The notes under the pieces were generated by a model. That model was not told the origin of the DNA, searched no databases, and saw only the letters and a program-made list of their open reading frames with translations. Both the position numbers and the translations under genes were made by a program. This document shows, one piece after another, positions 32,848-44,951 of a stretch of 64,000 nucleotides of DNA. Numbering within the stretch: the first letter of the stretch is position 1; the number at the start of each line of letters is the position of its first letter. This DNA is from Flammulina velutipes (Eukaryota; Basidiomycota; Agaricomycetes; Agaricales; Physalacriaceae). The stretch lies in contig CM022378.1 in assembly GCA_011800155.1 (NCBI GenBank), positions 62,001 through 126,000 on the forward strand. Reading direction: 5' to 3'.

Positions 32848-35800
32848 TCAAGTTGTGAGCCGAACAAATCTCTCCTGGTCAGAAGGTGATATAACAACAT
32901 TGCCTGCAGCACCTAAAGTGCTCGGGACTATGTCGAGCATGCAAAGAAACGAAGTTGAAGGCAGATGCACAAACCTCCGAGCTTGAAGACCCTGAAGCGC
33001 CACAGTAATAGCACGAAATTGTCGACCATGCGTGTGCTCAAAGGTTTGAACGACCATGTAGCTAACAGCTGTCAAGCTGGAGCATGTGCTCACGGAGGCG
33101 TGGTTGACACCCTTCCCCGCGGTTTTGGAATAGAGTGCGTCGACTGGAATTCATCAATATCATGGCAACAATGACTCGGGTCTCACTCACCTCGCGCAAC
33201 ATGGATCTTGCTCTCTAAGAAGACGAAGCCGAAAGCAGACGGCAATGTCTTGTCTGTAGATATGGGCTTCAGAGCGGTGATACGCCCAGTGAATAACTCC
33301 TCCGGTAAGCCATGCTTCCTCATGATAGTGGTGCGACGTGTAAGTGCCTATTGTTGTCATTAATAAAGAGTTGCCAAAGATGAGCTGAGATGAATACCCG
33401 TTTGGACTCATTCTCCGCAACGACGGCCGCGTTGGCTGCGTTCCCTGTGCTGCCTGCCACCGGCGCCGTTTTGTGGCGTTCACTACGAGCGAGGCCTGTA
33501 GCAACCCCCTTTTGTTCGTTATCAGTATTGGTTTGAGATCGGATTGCTTTGAGAATCGCTGCGTATGCACGTTCACGTTCTGACTGAGGGCGCGCGGATG
33601 GAGTCGGTGGCAAGGATTGGACCTGACGTGTACCCTGTGAGGCGTCTCGAGTTTGGTGACGGGTACGAAGTTGAACGAGAGTCTTGATGTCGGCGTCGTC
33701 CACACAAGGTGCTGTAAACGGACGGGCATCTGGTTCACCACTCTGAGCAGTAGATGGAAGGCTGTCGGCGAGAGCTTTCCCTATGGCCGCTGCGTCATCC
33801 GAATATGTTTCTGCAAGCACTGAACCTCGTATTTCGGGGAGTGCATCTCTACAGTGCGGATTAGAACACAATTACACTAGAAATAAAAACGAACATACAT
33901 TTCCATCTCCTCATCCATGCCAAGTGTAATGGCAGCGCATCGTAAACGCATGGCCTCCTTCTGTTGGAAGGGGCTGAGTTTTGCTGTCTCGAGCACCTCG
34001 AGTGCCTGAAGAACCTCCTGGCGGCAAGACAGCACTTCCTCCTCCTCCTCCTCCTCCTCCTCCTCCTCCTCCTCCGTGCCAGATTCATCCAACTCGGAGC
34101 GAGGATTCGAAAGCCAGGCGGAGATACTAGGAAACTGCTCTGGTGCACCAGACTTGAGTTGAGCGCCAGTGACACCAAGAAGGGCAAACATGCTTTCGGC
34201 CTCAGAATATGCACGTTCTGACGCGCGATCGATTTCCGTGTCAGTAGGATATGTAGCCAGTGCGACCAAGTCTATCCCTCGGGTGTCCGTATATGTGTGA
34301 TGGTAACCCGATGCTCGCGCCTTGCTGGAATCGTCGCTGAGTGAAAATAGGATCTCCCGGAAGCGAACCATTAGCTTTGGGATACTGTGATGCCAATCAT
34401 CAAGCTTGAAATCCGGGACAATTTCACGACTGAGTGAGAAAGAGTGTTCATCGGGTTCGGTGGAGAGGAGCCAGAAGAGAAGGGGATATCGGCTTTTGAG
34501 GTCGTCGCGATAGATGTAAACGGCCTCCATGAAACCACTGATTAACGTCTTGATTATGGCAGCATAGTCCTTCGATATGTAGTGTCGAAATTGAGAATAT
34601 CCAGCGCGTGCCAGGAACTTCTCCCAGAACTCGAAAAAGAAGTGGGTCCGGAGTACCATTTGGACACGTTCAACGATGGGAATAGACCTATTCTGGTATG
34701 CGTCGATAAGCTCGCCAACATTGAAGAGATAGATGATGGTTGCCCAAATGTTCGGGATGGTTCTCACAAAACCAATCCAACGTCGGACCGGACGTTAGGC
34801 GAGATGCAGCTCTGCCGTCCTGGCGATCTATCTTCTCAACATCTCGACGGAAAAGTGGGCCACCTTCGTCAACCAGCTGTTTGAGATGTGCATACAGTGC
34901 AACATGATTTGGGAAGGTAAGAACATGGCCGCCACTCATCAGATTGTTCCGACCTGTCTTCCTCCCATGTTTTCCGTCCTGCATGTTGACGATGGGTGTG
35001 TCCCCCTTCTCGCCGTGATAGTGCACATTAATCTTGATGCCGTTCGTGTCGGCGGGATGTTTGATTGCGTGGATAACTGTCCGAGTCGCACTCTCATCCA
35101 ACAGGACTTGAAGTGATCTCTCGACGGCGGTACCATCGCAAGCGTATGAGCGTACTTGTATGCCATGAGCAATTAGGCCATCAATGATCTGCTTGAGATA
35201 GACGAAAAGGCTAGGTGCGTCGAGGTTTGAAATGCCGATGCCAGCAAGAATAATAGGTGGAACTTTGGGTAGAGGAACCTGTAGAACAAACAAGCGCAGC
35301 TTGACATTGAAAGTCAACATTGATATTTGTTAGCTTCATGGATTGACGTACCTTGGTAGCTTTGGTGAGCCTGTGTTTCTTGATTGATTCCTCGAAGTCT
35401 TCGGGGTCAGCTAGGACGATTGGTTCGCCGCAAGCACCTAGGACGACATAACCGTGACGGTCTTCATCCCAGTATGGTCGGAACGATGCCAGGAGCTTCG
35501 TATCGTCACAACTGAGAGCAACCGGCCCGCCCTCATACTGGATCGAACGGATACGGTCTGCAGCGAGTTTGAATGTCCTGTCTGTAATGCCGACAGGAAA
35601 GCTGGGTTCTTTCGCGCGGTGAGCTCTAGATCATGGCTATGGTAAGATAACTGTTCCAGAGCGACAAGATATACGTACCACAGTGTTCGTTCAGCTGGAA
35701 GAGGTAAAACAGATTTCAAAAATCGATACGCGGCTGGACTGCGAGTCACAGCGATGTGTGCGAAATCCACAAGGTTGGGGGCATAACGAAAGCCTTGATT

Positions 35801-38597
35801 TCCGATACCTCGAGCTGCATTGTCACGTTTCAAGTTGGCTGCTTCGATAAACGAGAGCATCAGTTCATCTGTCTTGTCCTTGACAAATTCGCCGGACGCC
35901 AGTCCCTCTGCCAATCGAACACAAGGGGATTTGAGAGGATCCTATTGTCTATTAGCAATGCAGATATGTTCATAATCGGGGCTTACCTCGAGCTCGATTA
36001 TTTTTTCAATACCTTTACAGCGTGCATAACAGGCGGCGATGGCTGCGTTGCCTCTATGTGTGAATGGGATGAACTTGTAGTTTTGTGTAGGAGGCCTTGG
36101 CTTGGCGATAGCAGCCTTGAAGCGTCGCAAGTTGAGTAAAGACGCGCAATTGCTGCATAACGCCTGGCTCGTGTCACTGGATTCTGAGACTGTCACTTCT
36201 CTTGAGCAGCTCGTCGAGAATATAGCCAAGGAGGAGTGATCATTTCTCCACTTCCACTCGTGCATCTGAACGCGCTGGGCTTGCGTTTTGCGAGCACTGC
36301 TGAGTAGAACAAAGGCTTTGCGATAGAGCCTCTTCGCGATCGTAGTGACAGATGACGCGCCGCCTCCCAGAGCACCTGTTCGGTCAAGATACATCTGCAC
36401 GTTTGGATGGTTTGCCGGACGAATGCCGCCGCACAGAACTGTAACAGCACGATAGTTGGATGAGGAGGATTTGGGAAGTGCACTAGACGAGGGACCCAAT
36501 GTGTCCGCCGGTTTGGAAGGAGACGATACTGCTGTTTTGTCGACCTTTGGAAAGAACGAAAGGAGCGACTTCATACCCGCGCTCTTCTTCATCTTGGGCG
36601 CCTTGCTAAGACCCGCTGCGCCTGTAGCCTTCTTCTCTGCGCTCTCTGCCTTCCTCTTTTTCTCTGCCTTCAATTTCTCTGCGCATCCTTTGAAGTGAAC
36701 ACGAAAGACAGAGGTGCCGTACGGGGCTTTCATTGTGTATGACTGGTCACATTGAGCGCACCGCACATGCATTGAGTCCAAAACCTCCCCGTGTGATGAT
36801 ACACTCGCCACCGATGCTGCGAACTTCTGCAGTTTGGCATTGCCCATCTTCGTGCCCGTGACTTTCGCTTTCAGTGAGCGTAACCAGATACTCGATCGCG
36901 ACATTCCGAGAGGTCGAGGCTGAAATGCTGGCATAGCGCGCGCGGAGGCATTGGAATCATGGTCACTTTCCGAGAGGTTGGAAATTTGACTAGGAGAACG
37001 AGTGGTGGTAGCGTCAGAGTCATATTCGTCGGTAACGTAGTGGTGATCAACTTGGGATGGAAGAGCTGCCTTGATGACCTTGCTTGGTCGCGTTTGGCCA
37101 TCCGAACTGATGTCCTCGTCTCGCTCTCTCTTGCCACCAACTATGGACTCGTCGATGGCTTCTTCATCATCCATAGCATTGTCCAGGTGCAACTCCTCGA
37201 ATGGCACCTTTGAGGCTGGACTCGAGTTCGAACTTGAAACGACCATTGCCAGCGGAACAATTTCAACATCCTTCGAGTTGTCGGTGGATGAAAGCTCGTG
37301 TGAGCTAGTATCTGCAGGTATGGGCTAGTTCCTTCTTAAGCAATGCAGATACATAAAAATTGTTCACGTACAGATTTGTTTTGCGACTCGAGGCAAAAAC
37401 CATTCAACGCGATCAGCAACCTTCATCGAGTTATTCCATAGACGATCACCCAGCGCTTCAACGCCTAACGTATTCGCAGTGACAAATCCACAGTACTGAA
37501 AATTGTCCTGCTTGCCATGCTCAAGAAGGTCTCCGACGATGTTGAAAGTGCCTTCAAAATTCTCTCGCAGCCATTTCTGGGCGGGTAACAATTTCTTCTC
37601 TGGGCTACCAATTCCGTAATGCGAAAGTGAGTCTCCTAGACTCGTATTAAACGGTGTTTGCTAATTTGTGGAATAGTATATTCGTACCATATATGATCTC
37701 TGCCTTCGCTATGTCGACCTTCACACCCAGAAAGTGATGGATTTCCGCCCAGAAGAGCGGAAACAGGAGCGCCTCCTTCCCCGTGGATAGCAACGCCTTC
37801 AGACGCCGCAGATATCTTGGTGGTTTTCCGCCGCCATCTTTCTGTTTCGCCCACTTCTCCACCTCAAACATAAACTGCAGTGTTTCGATGGCATACACTT
37901 GGTCGCTCTCTGGTTGCGACTGGAGCCGTTCCATAAGATAAGCCATCATACAGTCTACCATCCCCGTTGAAATCCGACCATCCGATAGCAGCTGCACAAG
38001 AAACATGTTCGTTGCACCTTCTGGCGCTTCGGCGAGACGAACACGACAGCGCCATGACATTGATAGGAAGCGCCGGTGGCCTTCTTCGAACGTTGGCAGG
38101 CTCGCCGTTGGTTTTTTGTTGTGGCGAAACCATGCATCCGCCTCCTTCAAGGCGTCTCTTCTACCGCTAATGACACGCATTTCATTCCACCACGTCATCG
38201 CATACAGCGGCAGTCGGGTGTCGGGATGTCGGGGATCAATGAGGGAGTGTGACCCGTCGAGAATAGCCTGTCCGAAGGCAGCTTTGAGGTCGTCATGAAC
38301 GGGTTGGGATGGGATGGGATTCTTTGACAGGGATTGGACGACATCGGCGTTGGGGTGGAGTAGTGAAAATCAGGAGCGAGACTTTTTGTAGACGATGTCG
38401 TTAGAGAGGGCAGGTAGTGTCGCTTCCAAAAGGCATTTTACATCACTGTCCATAACGGGGCACAGCTCCTGTATGATTTTTGGCGGGACAGAAAGCAGCT
38501 GCTCGCAGTACAGCTCAAGATTGTGAGGCCAGGTTTTCTTGGTCCCCACCCACTGGGCTTCTACATATTGTAGTATTGCCTCAATGTCCTCCTCCAT
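32848..38597 (-). CDS. Giant Ulp1-protease / zinc-finger / RNase-H-like transposase protein
   Basis: One gene read right to left. After an N-terminal helical region (ATG 38597) comes an Ulp1-like cysteine protease segment: FWAEIHHFLGVKVDIAKAEI with the candidate histidine, then WLRENFEGTFNIVGDLLEHG and KQDNFQYCGF with the catalytic cysteine (about 37490). An intron near 37375-37321 joins this to an acidic linker, a zinc finger (CAQC...HFKGC, about 36765-36700) and a region starting LCGGIRPANHPNVQMYLD. Downstream, DDTKLLASFRPYW (about 35510), IQVRSYACDGTAVERS (35140) and MQDGKHGRKTGRNN (34975) resemble the D, D and DxxH positions of a P-element-type RNase-H fold. The C-terminus includes ALYSKTAGKGV and HTHGRQFR. 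A TGA at about 38370 lies in frame, so the first segment may be interrupted. Confidence 0.6.
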
Positions 38598-38712
38598 TTG
38601 GCCTGGGAGACTGCTGGATGAGCTTTAACTGGGAAAGGCAGGAAGGAAACGGGTTTAGGGTATTGCGTCGCATCGGACCGTCCAATTTGCAAAAAGACAC
38701 GCCAATAAAAAA

Positions 38713-38797
38713 AGACACGGGCAGGATTCGAACGAGGAGTACTACACACTTTAACCTTGGTGACGTCAAGCGCGTCACCCACTACACCACAAGGCTC
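38713..38797 (-). other. tRNA-like Pol III promoter sequence, possible SINE head
   Basis: On the minus strand, TGGTGTAGTGGGT fits an A box and GTTCGAATCC a B box, about 45 bp apart, followed shortly by a T run. A perfect 6-bp stem (GTGACG/CGTCAC) with a 7-nt loop CGCTTGA mimics an anticodon arm. The T stem and acceptor stem do not pair well and the variable region is too long, so this is not a normal tRNA gene; a tRNA-derived retroposon or degenerate tRNA is likelier. Confidence 0.4.
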
Positions 38798-38961
38798 TTA
38801 TTCCTCCGCACACTTGACGAGACATACCAGCTGGACGTCGAAATCTTCCGCGCAAATGGAACATACATTTTTCAAGAAATTGCTATTTTCTTCCGGATTC
38901 TGGCCTTAGATATTCGTCAAAATCTCAAAATTTCTTCCGCACAGGTAAACGACATTAAATC

Positions 38962-39590
38962 TTACCGATGGTCAATATCCTCGACAATCTCCAGGGCTCG
39001 TTTCTGGCCATGTACTTCGACTAGGTACTCCATGACCCATTCGACGAGATGGTCTTTGAATGTCCCTTTGAGGGATTGGTGTAGGAGGTCGGGCGAGATT
39101 AAAATTCGTAGATGTCGGCACGGGGAAATCCATCGGTGAATGGCTATTACAACATTAGACGAGCTCACTGTGCTATCCATGAGACATGCTTACCATGATA
39201 TTGTGCCGAATACCAAAATCATCCCACAGAGTGCCAGGATCGAAAACTCTGGTCAATATCTCTCTTTTCTTCTGTGTCCGGCGTCCACGAGGAGTATTAT
39301 CGAGGTCTTTAGGTTTTGCCTCGCATCTATAAATTAGCAATTAGTGTGGATATAATGAAGTTGGAATAGCACACTTACTTCGGGCACCAGCCAGACACAA
39401 TTGCCGTCAACCAAACTTGCTCGGGATGATCTGCGATGTATGGACCCAGCGCATAGATGACACGGCGATAGAACCCATCGGCGCAACGCACAATATCTGG
39501 TGTGGTCATGTACGGCTTGAGAGAGGCAAAAACGCGTGCAAGGCAGGCATGATATAGCTGTCGGCAGAATATTTGGTAGTCATCGCGCAT
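38962..39590 (-). pseudogene. Plavaka-type transposase fragment
   Basis: The minus strand encodes YQIFCRQLYHACLARVF, LKPYMTTPDIVRCADGFYR, RVIYALGPYIADHPEQVWL and WCPK. After short introns it continues with LISPDLLHQSLKGTFKDHLV and EWVMEYLVEVHGQKRALEI. These match the middle of Plavaka transposases, CACTA-related DDE enzymes common in basidiomycetes. Both the N-terminal zinc-finger part and the C-terminal catalytic remainder are absent: the left side stops at the putative end of the giant transposon, the right side at the start of the AT-hook gene. It cannot be active. Confidence 0.72.
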
Positions 39591-41614
39591 GGCGACCCTG
39601 ACGGTCAAGGCTTCGGAGCCTGAATCTCAACAAAGCAATACAACTGTTGAACAGAGTGCTGCAAAATCAAAGCGCATTCGTCGGCCAACAAACGCTCAGC
39701 CAACTAGACAGTCCAAGAGAGCCAAAGTCAGTCTTATACACACCAACAGCCCGATTTTAACATACTTACATGAACCTATTTGCAGAAGGACGGCACGGAT
39801 GTTTCCCCCAACGATGCAACCACATCGGACACTGTGAATGAGGTTAGCGAGCCTTCAAATTTTCACAGATAGCTTTCAAATACTTACCATTCTCATCACG
39901 CAAAGGTCCCAAATGGCACTGTCAATGTGGCAGTTGCAGTAGCTGTAATGACTTTGGGAACCTCTGAGGCAGACGAGATGGATGTTCAGAGTCATGTATC
40001 CGCAGCTGTCAAGGTACCTAGCCAACAAAACCTCTGCGTATTCTTCCAAATCGAGAGGCGAGACCGAAAGTACTGGATTATGATCGACCAGCTGCTCGCC
40101 GTACCACCAGCGAGATCCAAGCAGCGGAAGCAGAAATTCAAGCAGCTCAAGAACGTCTAGCTGCACTACGTGCAGAGCAAGAAACAAAGCTGGCTCTCCT
40201 CGAGCTGGAGGAAGATGAAGATAGTGGACTGGACTTGGCAGACCGAATAGATGTTAGCATCAAACCAGTCGACGAGGAAGAGAAAATCGACGCACCTATT
40301 CCTATTCCCAAGGCATGTTAAATCCCGTAGGGTGTGGTCCATCGTCAAACTGATATAAGTCTAGGTCGTCAAAGGGAAAGGGAAAGTGAAGCCCGCGGAC
40401 GTACGGGAAGCTGTGGAAAAGAAAAAGGCTGAGATCAAGGCGAATCGTGAGAAGAAAAAGACGATCCACGAGGACAATGCCATGTACGTACAATCTCTGT
40501 TCCCATCGTCTCATTCTGATTACCCTCAGCCCTTTCTCTGGATATCCTCCCCTTCGTACTGGAGGTCGAGAGGATACCAATGCCCTTGACAAGTTGGATT
40601 TTGGCGGACTCGAGGACGATGATATGGATGCCGCTCGGCCGTCAGAGTCAATGAAAACAAGCACGGTGTGTAACCATTATGAGACTTTAAATTTGAGAGA
40701 TTTTTAACGTCTTTTAGACTGTTGGAGTTGTCATAAACTCCTCTTCAGCCAATGTCACACCAACTCCTGCTCAACGCAAGCCTCGCGGGCGTCCCAAACG
40801 AGCATCTCAGACGGCAACACCAGCGCCGGCACCAGCGACTCCTACTCTTGTCAAACCGTTGGTCAAAAGCGAACCTTTGGAATCATCTGCCTCCGCCATG
40901 TCTGACATTCCTCTGTTTGCACAGGCGTTGTGGAAAACTAAGTTTGTACCATCGTTGTATGGCAAACTGTTTGCATCGGACGACCCCTTTGGTAAATTCA
41001 TCAAGAACACGGATTTTGTCAAAATCGTTCAAGAAGTACTGGACGACGTATACGATGGTCATTCTTATACGGCTACGCTAGGCGATGCATTGACTGCGAA
41101 GGTGTGTCACTGTTTCCTAGGTGGCTCCTACTTAATTGACATTGGATCCCTCAAGGCGTACAAAAGGATATGCGAGAAGCGCTCACAGTTTGGCCGTCGA
41201 GCTCTCGCCTTAGTCGTTGAGGCTTTGTTTTCAGAGAAGCCCATGGATGTCGATACTCCCGATCCTGAAATTGCCGCCTACGTCGCCTGGGCGCTGCGTC
41301 ACGATGGCCCTGCCCTATTCAAAGATCCTGGCCCGCCATCCAAATTTGCAGAGACAAACGAAGAAGCTGAGGTATGACGAGTTATGTTCGTATAGCCGTA
41401 CCTACTGATGTCGTTGTCTTTGAAGCGCCCATCGGGCCTTTTCGAGTCATATTTCTTCATCGGTGTAATCACGTTTGTCGTTGGTGATGCCTTGCGAAAC
41501 GCGGTCAAGCATTACGGGCACCCTCAAGGTGCAGTGGCTCTTACAGCATGTGCGGTACGTCCACACGCCAGAATTATTCGTACCCTTTCTAATCAGCCCT
41601 CGCAGATTGAGCGT

Positions 41615-41621
41615 GCATTTA
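41615..41621. repeat. Target site duplication, left, foldback copy 2
   Basis: GCATTTA immediately before the left terminus, identical to the 7 bp after the right terminus. Confidence 0.88.
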
Positions 41622-44423
41622 CACCCTATGCTATACAGATAACTAGTTAAGAGGCCTTAGTGGCGGGGCCAAATAACTAGTTGCTGGCCGATGCTATAGG
41701 GCCATATTTTGGCTGGTAGAAATGGCTGGCTGGCGGGCTGGGGCCGGCTGGGATGGGGCGGGATGGGTCCCAAATATGGATAGGAATTGATGGGAGCATG
41801 TAGGGATTGATGGGCAGGGGTAGGGGGAGCAGAGGATGGGGAAATGTGGCCACACATAAATCCGGACCTAGGGATTGATGGGTACTGATGTCATTGATTG
41901 CCCAGGGGGATGGGGATAGGGATAGGAATTGTGGCACCAGGAAAATCCGGACCTAGGGTTTGATGGGAGCAGGGGATGGGGGATGGGGGCAGGGGAAATG
42001 TGGCCACACAGGAATCCGGACCTAGGGATTGATGGGAACTGATGAGATTGATGGGGGAGGGAATGGGGGATGGGGGCAGGGGGATTGGAGGCAGGGGACA
42101 ATTGTGGCACCAGGATAAATACTGGGCTATTGCCAGGGTATGAGGAGGGTATGGGAGGGATGATTGTAGGTTGAAATATAAAATTCTTTCTAACTATCAG
42201 AAACATGAATGGGGATGTGGCAGCTACTGAAACCAATAATAAAACGATGTGTGGCGCATTTTTAATCGAGGAGCACATACCTCGGATCAACCTGGGGTTG
42301 TTCTAGATGTCTTCCTATTGAAAAATGGATGTGTGCAGCACAAAGAACCATGTAAAAACACGAAGATTTGGCTGAGAAACAAGCAGAACATTATTGAAAA
42401 TCCATCAAAAAGCACCAAAAAGGGAGCAGCACTTTGCCCTCGCATTGGGGTGACCTGGAACCACTTGTAGGTTGTCCAGACACCTTTGGGGCATTGTATA
42501 TGTCACTCAGTTAGGTCCCCAGGTCAACAGAACCCTTGGATATGGTCAAAATGCCAAAAACCCGGACCACTCAGCTTTGGGCCACACTATCAACTTGCCA
42601 TGGCCTGGGGACACCTTATATTCGAAGATATATGTATATAATGCTCTAATCATGAGTTAGATGAGGTCTGGAGTGTGAAAAATGCGGTCAAAACCTTGGA
42701 TATACCTCAAATAATGTCCCCTAAGAAAGCACACATACCATCAACTTCCCCTGACCTCTGAGTCGTCCCAATGTGTTCTATTATTATTATAGATGATGTA
42801 TTAGCACCCCAGAGGTCCCCCCAGTTTGTTAAAATGCAAACATTCATGATACTAGGTGAACCCTTATTCACCCTTCCTCCTCAAGTACACCCATTGGTTC
42901 GCATATCTACATCTTTAGGACTGTTCTAATAGTCATTTGACATTATATAGATGATATCTTGGGGCCCAGGTCATAGGTAGACCTCGAAGATACACCCCTT
43001 TGGTACATGGTGAGGATATGATCTTTGTACTAATTCTCAAATGTCCATGCTCTATATTGAAGGGTGTTCAACCTGGGACATATTCTGGGAAGCTAAAAAC
43101 ACATTGTATGATGTTAAAATCAATAGTCCACCACTCAGATGTGTGATAGTTGGGGTAGTTCTTGGTGTAGAAGGAGGGGATATAAATTATTGTACCATTT
43201 CTATTCGCATTTTGACAGATTAGGGACACCTCTGGGATGCTAATACATCATCTATAATGATAATAGAACACATTGGAACAACCCAGAGGTCAGGGGAAGT
43301 TGATGGTGTGTGTGCTTTCTTGGGGGACATTATTTAGGGTATATCCCAGGTTTTGACCGCATTTTTCACACTCCAGACTTCATCTAACTCATGATTAGAG
43401 CATTATATACATATATCTTCGAATATAAAGTGTCCCCAGGTCATGGCAAGTTGATAGTGTGGCCCAAACCTGTGTGGTCCGGGTTTTTGGCATTTTGATC
43501 ATATCCAAGGGTTCTGTTGACCTGGGGACCTAACTGAGTGACATATACAATGCCCCAAAGGTGTCTGGACAACCTACAAGTGGTTCCAGGTCACCCCAAT
43601 GCGAGGGCAAAGTGCTGCTCCCTTTTTGGTGCTTTTTGATGGATTTTCAATAATGTTCTGCTTGTTTCTCAGCCAAATCTTCGTGTTTTTACATGGTTCT
43701 TTGTGCTGCACACATCCATTTTTCAATAGGAAGACATCTAGAACAACCCCAGGTTGATCCGAGGTATGTGCTCCTCGATTAAAAATGCGCCACACATCGT
43801 TTTATTATTGGTTTCAGTAGCTGCCACATCCCCATTCATGTTTCTGATAGTTAGAAAGAATTTTATATTTCAACCTACAATCATCCCTCCCATACCCTCC
43901 TCATACCCTGGCAATAGCCCAGTATTTATCCTGGTGCCACAATTGTCCCCTGCCTCCAATCCCCCTGCCCCCATCCCCCATTCCCTCCCCCATCAATCTC
44001 ATCAGTTCCCATCAATCCCTAGGTCCGGATTCCTGTGTGGCCACATTTCCCCTGCCCCCATCCCCCATCCCCTGCTCCCATCAAACCCTAGGTCCGGATT
44101 TTCCTGGTGCCACAATTCCTATCCCTATCCCCCATCCCCCTGGGCAATCAATGACATCAGTACCCATCAATCCCTAGGTCCGGATTTATGTGTGGCCACA
44201 TTTCCCCATCCTCTGCTCCCCCTACCCCTGCCCATCAATCCCTACATGCTCCCATCAATTCCTATCCATATTTGGGACCCATCCCGCCCCATCCCAGCCG
44301 GCCCCAGCCCGCCAGCCAGCCATTTCTACCAGCCAAAATATGGCCCTATAGCATCGGCCAGCAACTAGTTATTTGGCCCCGCCACTAAGGCCTCTTAACT
44401 AGTTATCTGTATAGCATAGGGTG
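41622..44423. mobile_element. Foldback (palindromic) DNA transposon, copy 2
   Basis: 2802-bp copy almost identical to the one at 22604: same CACCCTATGC termini, arms of about 1.2 kb, a non-palindromic centre at about 42840-43205 and the same subterminal motifs. It sits inside a coding exon, with an exact 7-bp duplication at its ends. No transposase frame is present. Confidence 0.94.
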
Positions 44424-44430
44424 GCATTTA
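44424..44430. repeat. Target site duplication, right, foldback copy 2
   Basis: GCATTTA; removing one copy with the element restores an uninterrupted coding frame. Confidence 0.88.
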
Positions 44431-44951
44431 CGTTCTGTGCCAACGGCACTCGACCTCCCGGCACGATACCACAGTTCTCGCCCAGTGAGCCTGACATCAA
44501 GTGCCAGATTGAGGAGTATACGCAGTCGGCGCAGAAGCTTTCTGAGCGTCGTTGGGATAGGCTGGTCAACCGTATGGAAACTTGTGGACTCCGAGTCAAT
44601 TCGACCGTCGACACCTGTGGAAAGCTCTACGGTCGGTTCGTTTTCGTGTCTTCGGTGACGCCGTCTTGCTAAACTCCCTTCGTTCATGGTGCGTACCGTT
44701 ACCCTGGCGTCCAGTGAATGCTAGAGGACGGACGGCGCCTGAAATAGGTGGATACTCCGCCACATCAAGGAGCAGCAAGTAAAGTGTACATTACACTTCC
44801 TTCGCCCGCGTGCAGGCGGGTAATTGTCGACACTCGCTGATGCCCCCTCATTTCTGTGCATTATTCTCATATATTTATTCATCCCCCCCAAATCCTACCC
44901 AAGACCCAGAATATAGTAGACGTGTACGGATGTGACATTATATAGAGAAAG

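Larger units (their letters stand above)
32601..38945. mobile_element. Candidate large transposon bounded by direct TTCTTCCGCACAGG motifs
   Basis: The giant gene at 32848-38597 is flanked on both sides by copies of a 14-bp motif, all in the same orientation. On the left: 32603, and shorter forms near 32640 and 32680. On the right: 38932, and degenerate forms near 38811, 38841 and 38889. Just outside the outer copies, AATGTCGTTT (about 32568) and AAACGACATT (about 38947) form a short inverted pair that may be the real termini. A target duplication was not identified. The boundaries also coincide with breaks in the neighbouring Dcc1 and Plavaka-like sequences. Confidence 0.45.
39589..44672 (+). 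pseudogene. AT-hook basidiomycete-family gene interrupted by foldback transposon
   Basis: Exons from ATG 39589 encode a basic N-terminus (KSKRIRRP, QSKRAK), a long charged helix (EIQAAEAEIQAAQERLAAL), KKKAEIKANREKKKT, and an AT-hook RKPRGRPKRAS (about 40780-40815). Then comes a conserved-looking domain with DPFGKFIKNTDFVKIVQEVL, LKRPSGLFESYFFIGVITFV, and VKHYGHPQGAVALTACA. The next exon reads IERAFT and is cut by the 2.8-kb element at 41622. Beyond the element, and after removing one copy of the 7-bp duplication, the same frame continues FCANGTRPPGTIPQFSP and SERRWDRLVNRM to a stop at 44672. The protein was probably nuclear and DNA-binding; the family function is unknown to me. Confidence 0.7.

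Noticed and set aside
32848..38597. Assignment to Kyakuja-Dileera-Zisupton (KDZ) transposons
   Set aside because: The characteristic KDZ catalytic motifs and cysteine-rich CxC domains were not seen; the spaced D, D, DxxH pattern fits a P-element-like core better, though that too is unproven.
38713..38797. A functional tRNA gene
   Set aside because: A and B boxes are present but the acceptor and T stems do not pair and the variable region is too long.
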